Positions 24,214 through 34,705 of a stretch of DNA of 64,000 bases are shown in pieces. The notes below the pieces were generated by a model that was given only the letters and a program-made list of their open reading frames with translations, did no database searches and was not told where the DNA came from. The DNA lies in NCBI RefSeq assembly GCF_900104185.1, contig NZ_FNIZ01000002.1:172511-236510 (forward strand), given 5' to 3'. This stretch comes from Halobacillus aidingensis. Its GTDB lineage: Bacteria > Bacillota > Bacilli > Bacillales > Halobacillaceae. Both the position numbers and the translations under genes were made by a program. Position 1 is the first letter of the stretch. Every line of letters starts with the position of its first letter.

Positions 24214-25422
24214 ATGTTGCATAATCCAAAAGGAAAAGAAAGAATTGGCCTGGCGTTCCTACTCGGAATGCTTGGAATTCTAGGTCCATTGAACATTGAT
24301 ATGTATCTGCCAAGCTTCCCGGGGATCGCATCCGATTTAGAGACAAACGCGTCCCTTGTTCAGCTTAGCTTAACGACCTGTTTGATCGGTCTTGCCGTCG
24401 GTCAAATCGTCGTAGGCCCGGTCAGTGATTCGCAAGGGAGGAAGAAACCACTCATCATTTTCCTTTCCCTCTTCGCACTGGCGTCCTTTCTTTGTGCGCT
24501 TGCGCCTAATATCCTTGTGCTCGTCATCGCTCGTTTCCTCCAGGGCTTCACAGCTTCTGCCGGGGTCGTCCTTTCGCGGGCCGTCGTGCGAGACGTGTTT
24601 TCAGGGAGAGAGCTGACGAAATTTTTCGCCTTACTCATGGTGATCAATGCGACAGCTCCGATGATTGCCCCGATGACAGGGGGAGCGATTTTACTTTTAC
24701 CATTCGCTACATGGGAGACGATCTTTTTCGTTTTAAGTATTTTAGGTGTAGCAATCGTTTTAACCGTTGCAGGAAAATTACCGGAGACCCTTCCCGTAGA
24801 AAAGCGGATCCCAAGCTCTGTGAAAGAATCGATTCTGACCATCGGCCGCCTGCTGAAGGACCGCTCGTTCATCGGGTACGCCCTGACCATCGGTTTTGTC
24901 CATGGGGGAAGTTTCGCTTATGTATCCGGAACACCGTTCGTTTATCAGGGCATTTATGGCGTGTCCCCTCAAGCATTTAGTGTGCTATTCGGGATTAATG
25001 GCCTGGCAATCATTACAGGAAGCTTTTTAGTCGGGCGTCTCGGGGGGATCTTCCATGAAAGAAGTCTGCTTCGGACCGCTGTACTCGTTGCTGTCATTGC
25101 GACGAGTTTCCTTTTAGTGATGACAATTGTCGAAGGACCGTTGTATTCCATCGTCATTCCTATCTTCATTTACATGACAGCGATGGGAATGGTTTTGACA
25201 AGTACGTTTACCTTGGCGATGGAGCATCAAGGCCACCGAGCAGGAAGTGCCAGTGCGGTGCTCGGGATGCTGCCATTGTTGTTTGGCGCGACAGTATCTC
25301 CGCTTGTCGGTCTTGATGAGACGACGGCTGTACCGATGGGAGCGATCTTATTTACGACAGCTTCGATTGGTGCGGTAATCTTTTTTACGTTGACGACGAA
25401 AAAACAACAGGCCACTGCATGA
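24214..25422 (+). CDS. Bcr/CflA-type drug efflux MFS transporter
   Basis: 402 residues, twelve predicted membrane helices. The opening GPLNIDMYLPSFPGIASDL and GPVSDSQGRKKPLI (motif A) and the motif-C-like GAILLL stretch identify the DHA1 Bcr/CflA branch, which exports drugs, peptides or small metabolites using proton motive force. Start ATG after AGAAGGTG. Monocistronic; followed by a large imperfect inverted repeat. The true substrate is unknown. Confidence 0.88.
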   Translation: MLHNPKGKERIGLAFLLGMLGILGPLNIDMYLPSFPGIASDLETNASLVQLSLTTCLIGLAVGQIVVGPVSDSQGRKKPLIIFLSLFALASFLCALAPNILVLVIARFLQGFTASAGVVLSRAVVRDVFSGRELTKFFALLMVINATAPMIAPMTGGAILLLPFATWETIFFVLSILGVAIVLTVAGKLPETLPVEKRIPSSVKESILTIGRLLKDRSFIGYALTIGFVHGGSFAYVSGTPFVYQGIYGVSPQAFSVLFGINGLAIITGSFLVGRLGGIFHERSLLRTAVLVAVIATSFLLVMTIVEGPLYSIVIPIFIYMTAMGMVLTSTFTLAMEHQGHRAGSASAVLGMLPLLFGATVSPLVGLDETTAVPMGAILFTTASIGAVIFFTLTTKKQQATA

Positions 25423-25433
25423 TTGCTGTTTGG

Positions 25434-25497
25434 AATCGGTGCCAGAACCAAGCTCTTTTACAATAGTAACGGAGCGGGGACAGGCACCGATTTTTTA
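25434..25497. repeat. Large inverted repeat with ACAGGCACCG end, probably also terminator
   Basis: AATCGGTGCC (25434-25443) pairs exactly with GGCACCGATT (25483-25492), with an inner AGCTC/GGAGC pair, and T's follow. GGGGACAGGCACCG-type ends occur as dispersed repeats in many Bacillus genomes, so this may be a REP-like element that now ends the exporter transcript. Confidence 0.55.
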
Positions 25498-25566
25498 TTA
25501 AATGAACGAATAATTATGAGACCTTCGATTGATTGAAAGAAGAGGTGAAATATACTAAGCTGATTA

Positions 25567-25584
25567 GGAATGAATGTTCATTCC
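25567..25584. promoter_or_regulatory. Operator for the TetR-type regulator, site 1
   Basis: GGAATGAATGTTCATTCC: 8-bp arms GGAATGAA and TTCATTCC with two bases between. It is 22 bases before the TetR gene start and is repeated almost exactly before the P450 gene. Confidence 0.75.
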
Positions 25585-25606
25585 GCATAGGAGGGAGGAA
25601 GTTTTT

Positions 25607-26182
25607 ATGCCGACAACAACAAGTAAACGTGATCATATTTTCCAAAGCGCGCTGTCCCTATTCGCAGAACGCGGTTTCGATGCCACAACGATTCCGATGA
25701 TCGCGAGTGATGCGAAAGTGGGAGCTGGAACGATCTACCGCTATTTCGAGAATAAAGAAGTTCTCGTCAATACATTGTTTCAACATTACGCGGCTTTGTT
25801 CACGAAGACGCTTGAAGAAGATTACCCTAAAGACGCGGGGATTCGTGATCAATTCCATCATCTGTTCCAAGGGATGGTACGTTTTACAAATGAGCATGAG
25901 CACGCGCTTTATTTTATAAAAACTCATAACGCCGCCTATTTCCTTGATGAGACAAGCCGGAGTCAATTCAATCATCTGTTGATGATTCTTGAAGGCTTTA
26001 TCGATGAGGGGAAGGAGAAAGAGCAAATCAGGGATCTGCCATCAAAGGCGTTAATTGCGATTATTTTCGGCGGATTTCTTGAGCTATTCAAATTAATCCG
26101 TGCAGGTGAGATCGAAGCGACGGATGAATTATTAGCAGGTGTCGAGGAAAGTTGCTGGGATGCTGTGCGTCATCATGAGTGA
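25607..26182 (+). CDS. TetR-family repressor of the P450 gene (FatR-like)
   Basis: 191 residues from the ATG at 25607, close behind GGAGGGAGG. N-terminal TetR helix-turn-helix (HIFQSALSLFAERGFDATTI, then AGTIYRYFENKEVLVNT) and an all-helical ligand domain. It is followed on the same strand by a CYP102-type fatty acid hydroxylase and shares an 18-bp operator with it. In B. subtilis FatR controls the CYP102 gene yrhJ and is released by fatty acids; the same logic is inferred here, including autoregulation. Confidence 0.85.
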   Translation: MPTTTSKRDHIFQSALSLFAERGFDATTIPMIASDAKVGAGTIYRYFENKEVLVNTLFQHYAALFTKTLEEDYPKDAGIRDQFHHLFQGMVRFTNEHEHALYFIKTHNAAYFLDETSRSQFNHLLMILEGFIDEGKEKEQIRDLPSKALIAIIFGGFLELFKLIRAGEIEATDELLAGVEESCWDAVRHHE

Positions 26183-26210
26183 TGAGGCAGAGCTTTCTTC
26201 TCCTATAAGC

Positions 26211-26228
26211 GGAATGAATATTCATTCC
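26211..26228. promoter_or_regulatory. Operator for the TetR-type regulator, site 2
   Basis: GGAATGAATATTCATTCC, a perfect 18-bp palindrome 34 bases before the P450 start codon. It differs from site 1 by a single central base. Confidence 0.78.
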
Positions 26229-26262
26229 GGTATCTTCAATACGATCAAAGAGGTGTTTGTCC

Positions 26263-29200
26263 ATGAATCATACAGAAAATCTTCCACAACCGAAATCTTA
26301 TGGACCGCTCGGGAATTTACCGGGCATTGACAAAGAAAAACCCGTGCAGTCGTTTATGAAGCATGCCCGGGAACTTGGTCCGATCTATCAACTCCAATTT
26401 CCGGGCCGGGTCAGTACATTTATTTCTAACGCACGTTTTGCTGCTGAAATCTGTGACGAGACGCGTTTTGATAAAAAAGTAGGGCCTGCCCTCCAAAAAG
26501 TACGCGCTTTTGGCGGTGATGGTTTGTTCACAAGTGGAACGGAAGAACCGAATTGGAAGAAGGCTCATAATATCCTGCTGCCAAGCTTCAGCCAGCAAGC
26601 CATGAAGGGCTATCATGAAAAAATGATCGACCTTTCTTCCCAGCTGATCCAAAAATGGGCGAGGCTGAATCCGAATGAAGAAGTTGATGTACCTGATGAT
26701 ATGACACGCCTGACGCTTGATACCATCGGTTTGTGCGGATTCAATTACCGTTTCAACAGCTTCTACCGGGAAGATTCGCATCCTTTCATAGAAAAAATGG
26801 TGCGTGCGCTTGATGAATCGATGAGCCAGACGCAGCGCCTGGGGATCCAGGATAAGCTGATGGTCCGTTCCAAACGACAATTCAAAGAAGATATCGATTA
26901 CATGTTCAACTTAGTCGATCAATTAATTGAAGAAAGGAAACAGGCAGGAGATCAAGGGGAGGACGACCTGCTTGGTCACATGCTGAAAGGGAAAGATCCT
27001 GAAACAGGGGAAGCGCTGGATGATGAGAATATCCGCTTTCAAATCATCACCTTCCTCATCGCCGGACACGAAACGACGAGTGGACTCCTTTCTTTTGCCA
27101 TGTACTATTTGTTGAAACATCCGGATAAGTTACAGAAGGCGTATGAAGAAGTGGATGAAGTGCTTGGTGACGATACCCCTTCCTATAAACAAGTGAAACA
27201 GTTGAAATACGTACGGATGATCTTGAACGAAGCTTTACGCCTATGGCCGACCGCTCCAGCGTTTTCTGTGTATGCCAAGGAAGATACAACGCTTGATGGC
27301 GAATACGAGGTGGAAAAAGGGGATACGTTCACCCTGCTTATTCCGGAGCTTCACCGGGATACGACCGTCTGGGGAGACGATGCGGAGGAATTCAATCCGG
27401 AACGCTTTGAAAATCCAGCGAGCATCCCACATCATGCGTATAAGCCTTTTGGCAATGGACAAAGAGCGTGCATCGGGCAGCAGTTCGCCCTCCATGAAGC
27501 GACCCTCGTTCTCGGCATGGTTTTGCAGCATTTCGATCTTGAAGATCATACCGATTATGAACTGGATGTCAAAGAAACGTTGACGTTCAAGCCTGACGGA
27601 CTGACGATGAAAGTGAAAACGAGAAGAGAATTCAACGGGTTCAAGCCTCAAGACGTTGATGAAAAGGAAGATACGAAGGATATCCCCGCACGTGAGTCCC
27701 ATGGCACTCCATTCCTTGTATTGTTCGGGTCGAACATGGGGACAGCAGAAGGAGTGGCCCGGGAACTTGCAGAAACCGCCCGCCATCAAGGGTTTTCCGT
27801 AACGACGGCTCCACTGGATGAATGGACAGGGAGTCTTCCGAAAGAAGGAGCTACCTTGATCGTATCTGCCTCCTACAATGGCAATCCGCCAGACAACGCG
27901 ACCTCTTTCGTCCAATGGCTGACTTCTGCTAAGGAAGCAGACCTTGACGGGGTAACTTACGCCGTTTTTGGCTGTGGAGACCGCAATTGGGCGAGCACTT
28001 ATCAACGGGTTCCTGCAACGATCGATCACGAGCTCGATGCGAAAGGAGCTGTCCGCCTGCTTGAACGAGGAGAAGGTGATGCCAGCGAAGACTTTGATGG
28101 TGATTTGGAAAAATGGGAAGAGAAGCTATGGCCGGCTCTAGCCGACCATTTTAAATTGGATTTGGAAGAAGGACAGGATGCCTCAAGCCCCGTTTCCATG
28201 GAGTTCGTCAGTGGAACGAGCTACACGCCTGTCGCTCGTACCTATGACGCCTTCACAGCTGTTGTGCTTGAAAACAGGGAGCTGTTGAAGTCTGATGAGC
28301 GCAGCACCCGACACGTGGAGGTTGAACTTCCTGCAGGCATGACTTTCAAAGAAGGAGATCACTTGGGTGTCGTGCCGGAAAATACGCAGGCCCTTATCAA
28401 CAGGGTTTTGGACCGGTTCGGAATCAAAGGAGAAGAGCACGTAATTTTGAGCGAAGGAACCGGCCGGGCTTCCCATCTGCCTACAGGCCAACCCGTTCAA
28501 CTCCACCAATTGTTATCGTCTTACGTGGAATTGCAGGAACCGGCGACTCGTGCACAAATCCGTGCACTCGCAGCGAGTAATCCTTGCCCGCCTCACAAAA
28601 TCGAGCTGGAACAACTCGTAGAGGATGAAAACTATAAAACTGAGATTCTGGAAAAACGTTTAACGATGCTTGAGCTGTTGGAAGCCTATTCTTCTTGTGA
28701 AATGGAGTTCGAACAATTCATTTCCCTGCTTCCAGCTTTGAAAGTCCGTTATTATTCGATTTCCAGTTCCCCTCGTGTTGATGCACATCAACCGAGTGTG
28801 ACGGTGAGTGTTGTTCGAGGAGAGGCTTGGAGCGGCAAAGGAAATTATGAGGGTGTGGCTTCGAACTATCTCGCATCAAGAGATATCGGAGACAAAATCG
28901 CCTGTTTCGTCCGCACACCTCAATCCGATTTCCAACTGCCGGAAGATCCTGAAACCCCGATGATCCTTGTCGGACCGGGAACTGGAATCGCTCCCTTCCG
29001 AGGATTCATTCAGGCTCGTAAAGCGATGCAGCAGGAAGGAACAACGCTTGGTGAAGCCCACCTTTATTTCGGGTGCCGTCATCCAGAACAGGACTTTCTG
29101 TACGAAGAGGAATTGAAAGAAGCGGAACGTTTAGGATTGATTGACCTGCATACCGCTTTTTCAAGACATAAGCATGGTGAAAAGGTTTATGTCCAACATA

Positions 29201-29418
29201 TGATGAAGGAAAATGCGGAAGCGATCCTTTCTCTATTGGATCAAGGAGGCCGTCTCTATATTTGTGGGGATGGAAGCAAAATGGCTCCCGAGGTAACGAA
29301 TACGCTTATCGCGTGTTACCAGGACCTCCATCAAGTAAGCGAGCAGGAAGCTGTTTCATGGTTGGATGAGCTTGAGCGATCCGGCCGACTGGCGAAAGAT
29401 GTCTGGGCGGGTTCCTAA
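26263..29418 (+). CDS. Self-sufficient fatty acid P450 (CYP102, BM3-like) fused to NADPH reductase
   Basis: 1051 residues, against 1049 for BM3. P450 part: AGHETTSG in helix I, ExxR in NEALR, and heme Cys403 in [10 protein letters not shown]. Substrate residues of BM3 are kept: Arg49 (Arg47), Phe89 (Phe87 in GLFTS), while Tyr51 is Phe53. From about residue 480 comes an FMN flavodoxin ([14 protein letters not shown]), then FAD (RYYSISSSP) and NADPH ([12 protein letters not shown]) domains. It should hydroxylate long-chain fatty acids at subterminal carbons without a separate reductase. Start ATG at 26263 with AAAGAGG nine bases upstream. Likely repressed by the TetR protein next to it. Confidence 0.95.
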   Translation: MNHTENLPQPKSYGPLGNLPGIDKEKPVQSFMKHARELGPIYQLQFPGRVSTFISNARFAAEICDETRFDKKVGPALQKVRAFGGDGLFTSGTEEPNWKKAHNILLPSFSQQAMKGYHEKMIDLSSQLIQKWARLNPNEEVDVPDDMTRLTLDTIGLCGFNYRFNSFYREDSHPFIEKMVRALDESMSQTQRLGIQDKLMVRSKRQFKEDIDYMFNLVDQLIEERKQAGDQGEDDLLGHMLKGKDPETGEALDDENIRFQIITFLIAGHETTSGLLSFAMYYLLKHPDKLQKAYEEVDEVLGDDTPSYKQVKQLKYVRMILNEALRLWPTAPAFSVYAKEDTTLDGEYEVEKGDTFTLLIPELHRDTTVWGDDAEEFNPERFENPASIPHHAYKPFGNGQRACIGQQFALHEATLVLGMVLQHFDLEDHTDYELDVKETLTFKPDGLTMKVKTRREFNGFKPQDVDEKEDTKDIPARESHGTPFLVLFGSNMGTAEGVARELAETARHQGFSVTTAPLDEWTGSLPKEGATLIVSASYNGNPPDNATSFVQWLTSAKEADLDGVTYAVFGCGDRNWASTYQRVPATIDHELDAKGAVRLLERGEGDASEDFDGDLEKWEEKLWPALADHFKLDLEEGQDASSPVSMEFVSGTSYTPVARTYDAFTAVVLENRELLKSDERSTRHVEVELPAGMTFKEGDHLGVVPENTQALINRVLDRFGIKGEEHVILSEGTGRASHLPTGQPVQLHQLLSSYVELQEPATRAQIRALAASNPCPPHKIELEQLVEDENYKTEILEKRLTMLELLEAYSSCEMEFEQFISLLPALKVRYYSISSSPRVDAHQPSVTVSVVRGEAWSGKGNYEGVASNYLASRDIGDKIACFVRTPQSDFQLPEDPETPMILVGPGTGIAPFRGFIQARKAMQQEGTTLGEAHLYFGCRHPEQDFLYEEELKEAERLGLIDLHTAFSRHKHGEKVYVQHMMKENAEAILSLLDQGGRLYICGDGSKMAPEVTNTLIACYQDLHQVSEQEAVSWLDELERSGRLAKDVWAGS

Positions 29419-29474
29419 TTGGTTTGATCGTAAGCGAATGTAACAAGTTGCAAGGATATATATGCCATTTCAAT

Positions 29475-29513
29475 AAAACCCCTGATTTTCTTGAAGGAGA
29501 TCAGGGGTTTTTT
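29475..29513 (+). terminator. Terminator of the P450 gene
   Basis: AAAACCCCTGAT pairs with ATCAGGGGTTTT (29475-29486 and about 29500-29511), followed by T's. Confidence 0.9.
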
Positions 29514-29705
29514 GAGGCATTTGATATGTAAAATCTATCCGGCTCCTATTTTAGTCACATAAGTAGTTTGCCCCCCTCCAGATGCATCAATTTTCTTTGC
29601 AAAACGATTACCCCGGGTTTACGTCCTATTTATAGTTCTCCTTTATCGTTTATAGTAGATTCATATGTTACATTACAAATTCATACATAAAGGGGAGAAA
29701 GTTAC

Positions 29706-32700
29706 GTGAAGTACAAGCCGTTTTTATCCACCATGCTTGCCGCCACAATGCTCATGCCTACGACCACCGTCCTTGCCAATGAACAACAAAGTTCAGACAC
29801 TCCGGTAACAGAAGCCACATCCTCTGATTCTCAGAAAGTCCTTCACCCAGTCATTCATGAAGAAAAAGAAACGACTTCCATTGCTCTAGGATTGACATTA
29901 ACTCAAATCGACCGTTTTGATGTAGCGGGGTGGCTTCGTGCGGATGTGATGAAAGCCAACTTATCAGAAAATACTCTTTCTACTCATCTACTAACACCTG
30001 GAAATGTGACAGATAAAGCTCCCATCAGTGAACAAATGGAAGAATCCGGAGCGACTGCTGGTGTGAACGGCGACTTTTTTGACATTAGTAATACAAACGC
30101 TCCAATCGGAACCATGGTACAAGACGGAAAACTTATGAAAAGCGGCAATGGTCGTACCTATGCCTCCGTTTCAAATGACCGTATTGGTTCGATCGCCCAT
30201 GCGCTTCTCAAAGGGGAAGTGAAAACCGATGTTGGTTCATGGACACTGGATGGCATCAATCAGCCCACCGTTTATGTTAATGAAACGGTCATGTACACCT
30301 CCGCATGGGGAGAGGCCAGCCGTACCCACATGATGACTGGTTCTGACCATTATACGGAAGTGCTGATTCGAGACCAGCAAGTAGTAGAAATATTAAGCAA
30401 CCAAGTCTACAATCAGCCCCTTGAAAAAAACGAAACTCTGATCGTTGGTAAGGGAGAACAAGCCTTTCCTTTGAAAGAGCTAGCGGTTGGCGATCAAGTC
30501 CAAGTTTCCTACTCCACGTCTCCAGATTATCAGGATATGAAATTTGCCATTGGAGGAAGTGCCCAACTTCTCAAGGATGGAGAAATAAATACAAGCGATA
30601 ACGGTGATCGCCATCCAAGAACGGCTGTTGGATTCTCTGAAGATGGCAAGGAGATGATTCTTGTCACCATTGATGGAAGGCAAACGGACAGCCGCGGAAT
30701 GACCATGCTTGAACTCGCTCACTTTATGAAAGAACAAGGGGCTTACAATGCTCTTAATTTAGACGGCGGTGGCTCTTCTACTCTTGTCGCAAGAGAACTT
30801 GGTAAGGACAATTTGAATGTTTTCAACAGTCCTTCCGATGGCAGTGAACGAGCAGTGCCGAATGGGATCGGTATTTACAGTACGGCTTCCACAGGCGATT
30901 TGGATGGGTTCAACATTGAAACCGACTCGACCCGAGTGTTCAAAGGCTTCAGCCGAGTGTTTCAAGCCTCTGGGTATGATACGGCTTATGCTCCTATTGA
31001 TATCGATCAAACTGATGTCAAATGGCAAGGTGGAAACGCAGGGTCCTTTGACGGGAATATCTTTACTGCTAAGCACGCTGGAGAAAACCAAGTCCGGGCT
31101 AAATATAGGGGCGATGATACGTACAAAGATATTCAAGTCCTCGGTGAGCCTGTAGAACTCGCCATCGAGCCTTTTCAAATGGGGTTGGAAAAGGGAGAAA
31201 CGACGACGTTCATGGTCACAGGGAAAGATGAGGAAGGTTATGAAACACATTTGGAACCGCGGGATGTTCAGCTGACTTATAATCAGGATCAATTGAAAAT
31301 CAATCCGAATAAGGATGGTTCCTTTACCATTCAAGCCCTTGTTGATTCGGGAGCATCTATCGTAAAAGCAGAAGCCGGAGAACTGAGCACGAATCTCGGT
31401 ATAACGATCGGGTTAAAAACGGAAATGGCGGAAACGTTTGATGAGAAGTCTAATCCATGGACCGTTTTTAAATATCCATCCAGCGTGGGGGCAGAACTAA
31501 ACTACATCAACAATCATTTAACCGATGGGAACGCTCTTAGATTGGATTATGATTTCACCACAACGACAAGAACAAGAGCCGCTTATATGTTTCCTCCAGA
31601 TCGTCGTCTTGAAATGAACGGGGATGTGAAGAAAATCGGGGTCAATGTTTATGGGTCAGAAGGAAATGGCCATTGGCTCCGTGCGAGAGTCAAGGACAGC
31701 AATAATGTCTATCATACATTGAACCTGGACTACAGTGTAGACTGGGATGGCTGGAAATACGTCGAAGCAGAACTTCCAAACGGTGTAGAGTACCCTGTGG
31801 TTTTGGACAGAATCTACCTAGTGGAAACAGATCGCAATAAACAAGATAAAGGGTCCATCATCATTGATGATATCCAGGCAAAAGTAGCCCAGAAGTTGGA
31901 AATGCCTGAAGAAGAGAAAACAGAAGACCCGCTTATTTTGGATTATGGACAACTCCCAGAAGAAGATTGGCAGTTTGCCGTCATTTCTGATATGCAGTTG
32001 ATCAGTGCCAATGAAGACAGCAAAGAAATTCAAAACTCCGAGGAAGTGCTGCAGGCAATCAACGAACAAGATGTGGATTTTGTTTTGTTTAACGGAGATG
32101 TTGTTGATTTTGACACAGATGAAGAGTACCAATTCGCCAAGGACTTAATTGAAGAAAACCTTGATAAACCCTACTATGTCGCACCAGGAAACCATGAAGT
32201 TTATGGGTCAGGCAACCTCGACAATTTCAAGGAATTCTTTGGCCCGGACCATCAAGTCTTCGATCATAAAGGAACGAGATTCATCCAAATCAACACTTCT
32301 AAAGGTGGACTTAGAATCAGCAATGCAGAACAATGGTTCACGATCAAATCAGCACTTGATGAAGCAGAAAAAGATCCAACCATCAACAATGTATTCGTCT
32401 ATGGTCACCACCCATTAGAAGATCCACTTCCTGATGCTGCCCATGCGTTATCCGATCAAAAAGAAGCAGACCTCTTAGAGGATTGGCTGACAGATTACCG
32501 TGAAGATAGTGGAAAACCGGCCATGGTTATGTCCGCCCATGCTTCGCTAGTCAACCTTGATCGCAGAGACGGTATTCCTTATATGATTACAGGGCCGATA
32601 GGAAAAGGAACATACGGTGCGCCGGATGATGGAGGATTCTTCAATTACGCAGTAATGAGTATCGATCCTGACTATCAACCAGACCACCGCCTCCACCACC

Positions 32701-33047
32701 CGTCCTATCAAGGATTGGAGAAAAACCCGTGGATTCATGCTGACATCCGCCCCATTTTGCAGGATGTGACAGTGGATCAAACGATTTATCCTTTAAATGA
32801 AACGGTGGAAGTAGAATTGACCGGCCACCAATCAGCTGGTTGGGAGTTCCCTCTGGACTACCCTGCAACCATTCGATATGAAGGATCGGAAAATCTCTTG
32901 ATTTCAGAAGAAGGCACAAAAAATACGGATGCCACAGCTGTGTTCAACCGTGAAGATCAGACCATCACTTTCTTAAAAGAAGGAAAGGTATCTCTAACTG
33001 TAAAAGCTGGTGATTATAAAGAAACGTTTGAATTTGCAGCAGAATAA
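29706..33047 (+). CDS. Secreted phosphodiester glycosidase (NAGPA domain) - metallophosphoesterase protein
   Basis: 1113 residues from a GTG with AAAGGGGAG in front. Sec signal peptide (MKYKPFLSTMLAATMLMPTT, cut near VLANE). Residues about 90-395: a NAGPA/DUF2233 domain (GVNGDFFDISNTNAPIG; NLDGGGSSTLV), which cleaves phosphodiester-linked sugars. About 400-575: Ig-like modules. About 580-735: a jelly-roll sugar-binding-like domain. About 755-990: a calcineurin-like metallophosphoesterase with ISDMQL, NGDVVDFD, PGNHE and YGHHP; the usual Asp-x-His is D-M-Q here, which could weaken metal binding. A final Ig-like part ends the protein. No sortase or S-layer anchor. Probable role: release of phosphate or sugar from teichoic acid or other phosphodiester polymers outside the cell. 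Confidence 0.85.
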   Translation: MKYKPFLSTMLAATMLMPTTTVLANEQQSSDTPVTEATSSDSQKVLHPVIHEEKETTSIALGLTLTQIDRFDVAGWLRADVMKANLSENTLSTHLLTPGNVTDKAPISEQMEESGATAGVNGDFFDISNTNAPIGTMVQDGKLMKSGNGRTYASVSNDRIGSIAHALLKGEVKTDVGSWTLDGINQPTVYVNETVMYTSAWGEASRTHMMTGSDHYTEVLIRDQQVVEILSNQVYNQPLEKNETLIVGKGEQAFPLKELAVGDQVQVSYSTSPDYQDMKFAIGGSAQLLKDGEINTSDNGDRHPRTAVGFSEDGKEMILVTIDGRQTDSRGMTMLELAHFMKEQGAYNALNLDGGGSSTLVARELGKDNLNVFNSPSDGSERAVPNGIGIYSTASTGDLDGFNIETDSTRVFKGFSRVFQASGYDTAYAPIDIDQTDVKWQGGNAGSFDGNIFTAKHAGENQVRAKYRGDDTYKDIQVLGEPVELAIEPFQMGLEKGETTTFMVTGKDEEGYETHLEPRDVQLTYNQDQLKINPNKDGSFTIQALVDSGASIVKAEAGELSTNLGITIGLKTEMAETFDEKSNPWTVFKYPSSVGAELNYINNHLTDGNALRLDYDFTTTTRTRAAYMFPPDRRLEMNGDVKKIGVNVYGSEGNGHWLRARVKDSNNVYHTLNLDYSVDWDGWKYVEAELPNGVEYPVVLDRIYLVETDRNKQDKGSIIIDDIQAKVAQKLEMPEEEKTEDPLILDYGQLPEEDWQFAVISDMQLISANEDSKEIQNSEEVLQAINEQDVDFVLFNGDVVDFDTDEEYQFAKDLIEENLDKPYYVAPGNHEVYGSGNLDNFKEFFGPDHQVFDHKGTRFIQINTSKGGLRISNAEQWFTIKSALDEAEKDPTINNVFVYGHHPLEDPLPDAAHALSDQKEADLLEDWLTDYREDSGKPAMVMSAHASLVNLDRRDGIPYMITGPIGKGTYGAPDDGGFFNYAVMSIDPDYQPDHRLHHPSYQGLEKNPWIHADIRPILQDVTVDQTIYPLNETVEVELTGHQSAGWEFPLDYPATIRYEGSENLLISEEGTKNTDATAVFNREDQTITFLKEGKVSLTVKAGDYKETFEFAAE

Positions 33048-33057
33048 CGGCATTCCA

Positions 33058-33094
33058 AAAGCTGAGAGTGAAAAGAACTCTCAGCTTTTTTTAT
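33058..33094 (+). terminator. Terminator
   Basis: AAAGCTGAGAGT (33058-33069) pairs exactly with ACTCTCAGCTTT (33077-33088), then a T-run. Confidence 0.92.
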
Positions 33095-33255
33095 CCTATT
33101 ATTATAGCAAGCTAAGTATGGATTCTATGGATAGATCATACACCGTCTGAGCATCCTTCCATTTCCACTTCAATGTGCTGGATCGAAGCAGATTTCTTTC
33201 GTTCCCCTTTTTGATCTGTGATAATGACAGACATCGTTGAAAAGGAGGCAGATCA

Positions 33256-34356
33256 ATGACAAACCAAACAACAACGAAACCTTTATTCGAAACATTTACG
33301 AGTGATAAATTAAATCTTCCGAACCGTACCGTCATGGCTCCAATGACACGCGGGTTCTCACCTGGCAACATTCCTAATGAGGAAGTGGCCGCGTATTACC
33401 GCAGACGTGCGGAGAATGAAGTCGGGTTAATCATTACGGAAGGAACAGGGATTGACCATCCAGCTTCTGTATCTGGTGCGAATATTCCTGTGTTTCATGG
33501 AGAGAAGGCGTTGAACGGCTGGGCTGATGTCGTGAACCAAGTACATGAGGCCGGCGGTAAAATTGCCCCGCAGCTGTGGCATGTAGGAATGACTCGCAGC
33601 AAAGGGGATCTTCCCAATGAAGAAGCATCGCCTGTGGGACCATCAGGCTTGAGTCTGGATGGAGAGAAAGTGAATGAACCATTATCGACAGAAAAGGTAG
33701 AGGCATTGGTGGAATCCTATGCCAAAGCAGCAGCGGATGCCAAGCGCCTCGGTTTTGATGCGATTGAAATCCACGGGGCTCATGGGTACTTGATCGACCA
33801 GTTCTTCTGGGAAAACACTAATAAACGCACCGACCGTTATGGCGGCGATTTCGTTGGGCGTACACAGTTTGCCGTAGAGATCGTGGAAGCATGCCGTCGT
33901 GAAGTCGGGGAAGATTTCCCTATCATTTTCCGTTTCTCTCAATGGAAGATGAATGACTTCCAAGCGAAATTGGTTCACACGCCTGATGAGCTGGAGCAGT
34001 TCTTACAGCCGCTTGTAGAAGCAGGCGTGGATCTTTTCCACTGCTCAACCCGAAGATTCTGGGAGCCTGAATTTGAAGGTTCTGATTTAAACCTTGCAGG
34101 CTGGACGAAGAAGCTGTCCGGCAAACCAGTGATTTCTGTCGGTTCTGTCGGTCTTGATGGTGTCTTCACAGACTTCTCTGGTGCTGGTACAACAAGTCTT
34201 GACGGTTTAGTGGACAAGCTGGATCGTGAGGAGTTCGACCTTGTGGCCATTGGCCGTTCCTTATTAATGGACCCCGAGTGGGTGAAGAAAGTTCATGAAG
34301 GTAGAGCAGATGATCTTCTAGCTTTCAATAAAGATGCACTGCAAAAACTATATTAA
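33256..34356 (+). CDS. Old Yellow Enzyme family NADH:flavin oxidoreductase
   Basis: 366 residues, ATG after AAAGGAGG. FMN TIM barrel with RTVMAPMTRGFS near the N terminus, PQLWHVGMTRS, IEIHGAHGYLIDQFFW (the paired histidines that hold the substrate oxyanion) and DLVAIGRSLLMDPEWVKK. It reduces activated alkenes such as unsaturated aldehydes and ketones; the closest types are 12-oxophytodienoate reductase-like enzymes. A monocistronic gene with its own terminator. Confidence 0.9.
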   Translation: MTNQTTTKPLFETFTSDKLNLPNRTVMAPMTRGFSPGNIPNEEVAAYYRRRAENEVGLIITEGTGIDHPASVSGANIPVFHGEKALNGWADVVNQVHEAGGKIAPQLWHVGMTRSKGDLPNEEASPVGPSGLSLDGEKVNEPLSTEKVEALVESYAKAAADAKRLGFDAIEIHGAHGYLIDQFFWENTNKRTDRYGGDFVGRTQFAVEIVEACRREVGEDFPIIFRFSQWKMNDFQAKLVHTPDELEQFLQPLVEAGVDLFHCSTRRFWEPEFEGSDLNLAGWTKKLSGKPVISVGSVGLDGVFTDFSGAGTTSLDGLVDKLDREEFDLVAIGRSLLMDPEWVKKVHEGRADDLLAFNKDALQKLY

Positions 34357-34363
34357 TGGTAAA

Positions 34364-34396
34364 ACAGGCGTCCTCCTGCCAGGGCGTCTGTTTTTT
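34364..34396 (+). terminator. Terminator of the OYE gene
   Basis: ACAGGCG pairs with CGTCTGT (one G-T pair) around a 14-base region, followed by six T's. Confidence 0.75.
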
Positions 34397-34705
34397 GTTC
34401 AATTTTAAAAAATGAAAGCATCCTTCTATAGTAAACACAGCTGAAATTAGGGTTTTTAGCTATATAATTTATTCGCCATATAAGGGAGGCGGATTAATTT
34501 CAAGGTGAAGTGATGGTAGAATGATAGATATCCAATTCACGAATATCCTCATGTACTTAAAGTTTATTATTTCCTCTCGATTTCTTAAACTCATTATTGT
34601 AATATATTAATGGATGTCATTTGGGGATTAAAAAGGGTTAAAGATCAGGAACTATTAAAAGAGGATAATGTTAATCATTCAACCCATTTTTGAGGAGGAG
34701 AATAA
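34397..34705. other. AT-rich upstream region of the RsbR-like gene
   Basis: About 310 bases with no coding potential. I looked for a sigma-B promoter (GTTTAA and GGGAAT about 13-15 apart), expected for some stressosome genes, and did not find a convincing one. Confidence 0.4.

Noticed and set aside
27241-28029. Minus-strand 262-codon frame within the P450 gene
   Set aside because: Shadow of the CYP102 coding sequence, with no start signal.
34397-34705. Sigma-B promoter before the RsbR-like gene
   Set aside because: No GTTTAA/GGGAAT pair at the right spacing was found.
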